In this document: piece after piece, positions 60,661-64,000 of the stretch
Layout: each line of letters begins with the position of its first letter
Position numbering within the stretch: the stretch's first letter is position 1
Source: Isoetes taiwanensis
Lineage: Eukaryota > Streptophyta > Lycopodiopsida > Isoetales > Isoetaceae
Direction: 5' to 3'
Assembly: GCA_021234155.1 (NCBI GenBank)
Contig: JAJEKV010000002.1
Coordinates: forward strand, 5,804,025 to 5,868,024
DNA: 64,000 bases
The notes under the pieces: model-generated
The model's input: only the letters and a program-made list of their open reading frames with translations
The model's database searches: none
What the model was told of the DNA's origin: nothing
Translations under genes and position numbers: made by a program

Positions 60661-61425
60661 AGTGGTAGAAAAATCAGTAAGCCAAGATTTGGATGCAAGC
60701 GGATCCCGTGGTATCTTTTAGCAGATAAAATATTGGTGGAGCTTGACCGTGTCCAAAATCCCCTGCATGTTTACAAATCGATGGGAATTTTGGTGAGAGA
60801 CTCGTCTGGAGGGGAAAAACCGGCCGAATAGATAGGCATATCTTTCATCACAGCAGTGTACAAACATTTTGAAAAAAAATATCTAAGGTGGAGGGTAGTC
60901 CCCAATTGGGTCTGACTACCCACTAATAATAATAAAGGGGACCTGCCATAGGAACAACCCAGGCCCCTTTGAAGATGGCGTAAAATAAGAAAGGCAAATA
61001 AGAGGCAACGTGCGAAAGTTTATCACCGGGATGAAAAACCCCGCCCTTTCGGGTTTTCGAGGAAAACCCTAATGATAAACCTTCGCCCGACGGCTCCAAA
61101 TGAAAAGCCCAGGCCATCAAAGTGGAGATCATTGATGAAAAAGTCGAGGAAGCACAAGATCGAGGTTGCAAATAAGACGATTCCTCTCGAACCCAACATG
61201 AGAGCCATAAGAAAGAAACAAATGGCCATGATCACCTGAAAAACTCAAGGTAAAAGAAAATGAACCAAATGCATTAGACATTAAAATAGAATAGGAGGGA
61301 AGTAACTCAAAAAAAAAAAAACTCGAGTTTCCCACAGTTGGATGAGATGGCTCCAAAGAAAACAACGAAAAGATGCACATAACTCAAAATATATGCCATC
61401 ATCGCTGCTCGGCTAAACCCCCACG
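60661..61425. other. Spacer without gene
   Basis: No gene. The phrase TTTGGTGAGAGACTCGTCTG at 60789 recurs at 61850. Confidence 0.45.
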
Positions 61426-61680
61426 GAGGCATAACAAATCACAATCCTTCAATAATAGAAGGGTTGGTCACGAGCCACGCGATATAACATCCTAAAACCA
61501 CATAACCTCTCAAACACGAGTGGCTATATATCTGCGTGCCACACAAGAAATGACAAATACTTCAAGAATAAAAAGGGTCTGGTCACGAGCGAAAGGCATA
61601 ACATCATATCTTAACACAACATAACCTCAAAAATACTTAGGGGCTGGTCACGCGAGCCACGCGATATAGAAGCACAAATC
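61426..61680. repeat. Irregular tandem repeat
   Basis: The phrase GGTCACGAGCCACGCGATATA, or a variant, occurs at 61466, 61572 and 61644, each preceded by an AATA..AGGG patch and an ACATAACCTC phrase. Units are about 70-110 bp. Confidence 0.7.
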
Positions 61681-61726
61681 AAAATGAAAAAACATGAATG
61701 TAAACAACTTAGGGTGGGAAGGGAGG

Positions 61727-61845
61727 AACTGAGACAAAAACTCTGTGGAGAAGACGCCGATAATGGAGAAAGAGCTCAACAACGATATAGTTAGCCTCGT
61801 CTCTCCCAAAATGGCGATCCATCCGGTGTCGAAATCGCATGCATT
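61727..61845. repeat. Direct repeat, copy 1 (with 63413-63540)
   Basis: Shares GAGAAGACGCCGATAATGGA, GAAAGAGCTCAACAACG, TAGCCTCGTCTCTCCC and AATGGCGATCC with the second copy in the same order. The copies are 1.7 kb apart and may be ends of one mobile element. Confidence 0.85.
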
Positions 61846-62502
61846 TTGGTGAGAGACTCGTCTGAGGGGAAAACCGCCGATCAAAAAGAGAACTTCCATT
61901 TCAAAGCCTAGGGTGATGAGACAGGGATATCAAGTCAAGATTGGCACAAAAGGAAGATGGCGTGGGAACAATAGATAAGGTCGGATCTAAAAAGGAAGAA
62001 AAGAAGAGTGAAATACATTAAGGAAAGGGAATAAAGACAACAACTCATCAAGATGAAAAAAGCTAAAAACGTCAACACTAGGCTTAGGTTCTACCAAAAC
62101 CATGATAAAACTGAACTAAAGAATCACTAGACAATAAAGTACTAGATATTTAAAGATGCTTGATAATACTAAACATGGGATAAAACGAGAGGAGTTATGA
62201 GACAAACAAGACAATTAGAACAAAACGGATGAATCGAAAAAAGCCTAGGAATATAAAAATAACAGAAGTACAAAAGGAGCATAGGAAGGGCACAAAATAC
62301 CCGTAGGCAAGCTCACAAGATACAAAAAAATAAATGGAAATCTAATGCATGAACATGGAAACAAAAAACGTGGAAACATAGAAGCGGGTGCAACACGTGG
62401 CAAAAAAACCTAAGTGACAATCACCTAGAAAAAATCTAAAACAAAATGAAACCACGGACTAAGGCATATACTTATCTTATAAGGGATGCAAAGTGCACCT
62501 AA
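61846..62502. other. A-rich spacer
   Basis: No gene seen. The plus strand is strongly A-rich. Confidence 0.4.
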
Positions 62503-62795
62503 AATTTAAAGAGGAAAAATGTAGCATACATATGTGTAACTTACAATGAAGTATGGAAATGTGCAACATAGGAGAAAACTCCATGGAAAAAAAAGGAAAT
62601 AACGAAAAGCAAGGACATGGAAAATTTAAAGAGGAACAATGTAGCAAGTATAACTTACAATAATGTTTGAAACTAGCAAAAAAGAAAACTCCATGGAAAA
62701 AGGAAATAACGAAAGCAAGGACATGGAAAATTTAAAGAGGAACAATGTAGCAAAAAAAAAATGGACTTGTGAAATTTAAAGAGGAAAAATGGAGG
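62503..62795. repeat. Tandem repeat, ~118 bp unit, about 2.4 copies
   Basis: The phrases AAATTTAAAGAGGA(A/A)AA and GAAAACTCCATGGAAAAA then GCAAGGACATGGAAAATT recur at 62508-62625, 62626-62743 and, truncated, to 62795. Confidence 0.88.
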
Positions 62796-63217
62796 AATGT
62801 TGTTGCGTCCGAAACGCATAAAAATTGTTTGGCAAAGGAAACGTAATCGAACACGCAACCAATCCAAAGGCAAGCCACATAACCTAGCCACAAAACCAAT
62901 ACCAAAGTATTAATTTAAAGAAACAAATAAAATATATAACATTGTTTGACGACCCATAATCCCTGAATCAAAATCTACAGAAAAACGGCGGCCGCTCTAG
63001 CCCTGCACTCCATAGACGCTGCCATTGGTCCCTACTCGGATTGTAGGTTGAAAACCAGATATGGATGGGTTGTTCATATTCAAGGTTGCAGCCGCCCAAA
63101 AATCCGGCCACCACAGACTTGAGATAGACGGTTCCAAAACTGTATCCAGATATCCAATCCAAATGATAAATCTGCTTGAAAGGCACCGACAACCAAATCC
63201 TTGACGCCTGCTGGGTT
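62796..63217 (-). other. Possible coding-like relic
   Basis: On the minus strand about 63180-63000 reads DWISGYSFGTVYLKSVVAGF and LEYEQPIHIWFSTYNPSRDQ without a stop. No family is recognised, and the frame upstream of it is built from repeats. It remains unproven. Confidence 0.25.
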
Positions 63218-63287
63218 GGACGGATCTGCATAGAAAACCATATCCACAGAAAGGACGGATCTGCATAGAAAACCTTATCCACAGAAA
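63218..63287. repeat. Tandem duplication, 35 bp x 2
   Basis: GGACGGATCTGCATAGAAAA starts each copy, at 63218 and 63253. They differ by one A/T change, so the duplication is young. Confidence 0.95.
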
Positions 63288-63305
63288 GAAAAAATAATTC
63301 GTTAT

Positions 63306-63390
63306 GGTAGTAGAAGCTATAGTAGGAGAAGCGTGGGAGGAAGCAAAACTTATTGTAGGAGAAGCGTGGAAGGAAGCAAAACTTGTAGAG
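63306..63390. repeat. Tandem duplication, ~36 bp x 2
   Basis: GTAGGAGAAGCGTGG(G/A)AGGA followed by AGCAAAACTT occurs twice. On the plus strand it reads VGEAWEEAKL-VGEAWKEAKL, but the frame is short and repeat-driven. Confidence 0.85.
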
Positions 63391-63412
63391 CTAACAGAGC
63401 AGAAAGAAAGAG

Positions 63413-63540
63413 AGCTCAATCTGAGACAAAAAAACTGCTGTGAGAAGACGCCGATAATGGAGAAAGAGCTCAACAACGTATATATAGCCTCGTCTCTCCC
63501 CAAAATGGCGATCCGACGGTGTCGAATCGCATGCATTCTT
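63413..63540. repeat. Direct repeat, copy 2 (with 61727-61845)
   Basis: See copy 1. This copy ends in an A-rich run just before AAAGAAGC. Confidence 0.85.
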
Positions 63541-64000
63541 TGAAAAAAATTAAAAAGAAGCATAGGAGGCTCTGTGATTATACCAGACTTTGCAAGTGTT
63601 TCTTCAGCTTATTTCCTCACCTCCATTTCGCAGCTCCATTTCTTGTCGAGTTTGGCCTTGGAATTACAGTGGAAGGGCAGGATGATTAAGAAGTAGATGA
63701 AAATATCAGATACGAATACCTTAAGCTGTTACCTGCGTCTATGTTAGAAGATTCATTAAATTATTATGGGATGTAAGCTCCCTTATCTGAGTTCGCCGGT
63801 ACAGAGCCGGTTGTGCTCGTCAAAATAACGATGATCACATTCCAAATTAGTTCTCTTCAAATTTGGAGCCACGTTATCGTTAGCTCAAAGCCCATAACAC
63901 CCAACCACTACTCTGTCACATCCCTCAGGAAGCCATTTAGTGCTATATGCCCTTAGTGTCATGCACAATCATTTTAAAATTTTCATTGGATTAACAAACC
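63541..64000. other. Right-edge sequence without supported gene
   Basis: No feature recognised. The window ends here. Confidence 0.4.

Overview
This is eukaryotic nuclear DNA from a land plant. The evidence is a four-exon class III peroxidase with the classic plant intron positions, Ty1/copia and gypsy-type retrotransposon parts (initiator-Met tRNA primer site, TG...CA LTRs), a malectin/LRR receptor kinase relic, an ARFB1-type small GTPase relic and plant LINE relics. Intergenic sequence dominates and is crowded with decayed transposons. The species cannot be named from the sequence; a large-genome fern, lycophyte or gymnosperm fits the protein relics as well as an angiosperm does.

Layout. 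1-6568 is a ~304-351 bp tandem satellite (20 units). 6569-13755 is nested transposon debris: a 5'-truncated LINE-like insertion, a copia element (LTR, RNase H, reverse transcriptase; minus strand) and a second LINE copy in inverse orientation. 14060-17140 holds a broken LRR-malectin receptor kinase (minus strand). 18186-21590 is a second satellite (~660 bp unit). 22649-24239 and 41845-43413 are two ~1.6 kb direct LTR copies; the left one borders a polypurine tract and the right one a tRNA-Met primer-binding site, both consistent with a minus-strand element. Between them, 26441-36629 is bounded by a perfect 21 bp inverted repeat and holds relics of a Ulp1-type protease, an FCP1/HAD phosphatase and a transposase-like protein, with a pair of inverted CCA-rich arms around the core. 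37860-39209 has a second phosphatase C-terminal relic, three palindrome-bearing tandem repeats and an unidentified open exon.

47206-48664 carries the only clearly intact gene: a 320-residue secreted class III peroxidase (minus strand). To its right, 48.7-53.5 kb holds a MITE and small repeats, 55307-56339 an ARFB1-like pseudogene, and 58149-58175 a Helitron-like 3' end. 59400-60660 is a second copy of the transposase-like family (minus strand), and 60.7-63.6 kb is a repeat-rich tail.

There is no operon-like cooperation here. Apart from the peroxidase, the recognisable coding sequence is either transposon-encoded or broken, and the main biological interest lies in the transposon architecture and the palindromic repeats.
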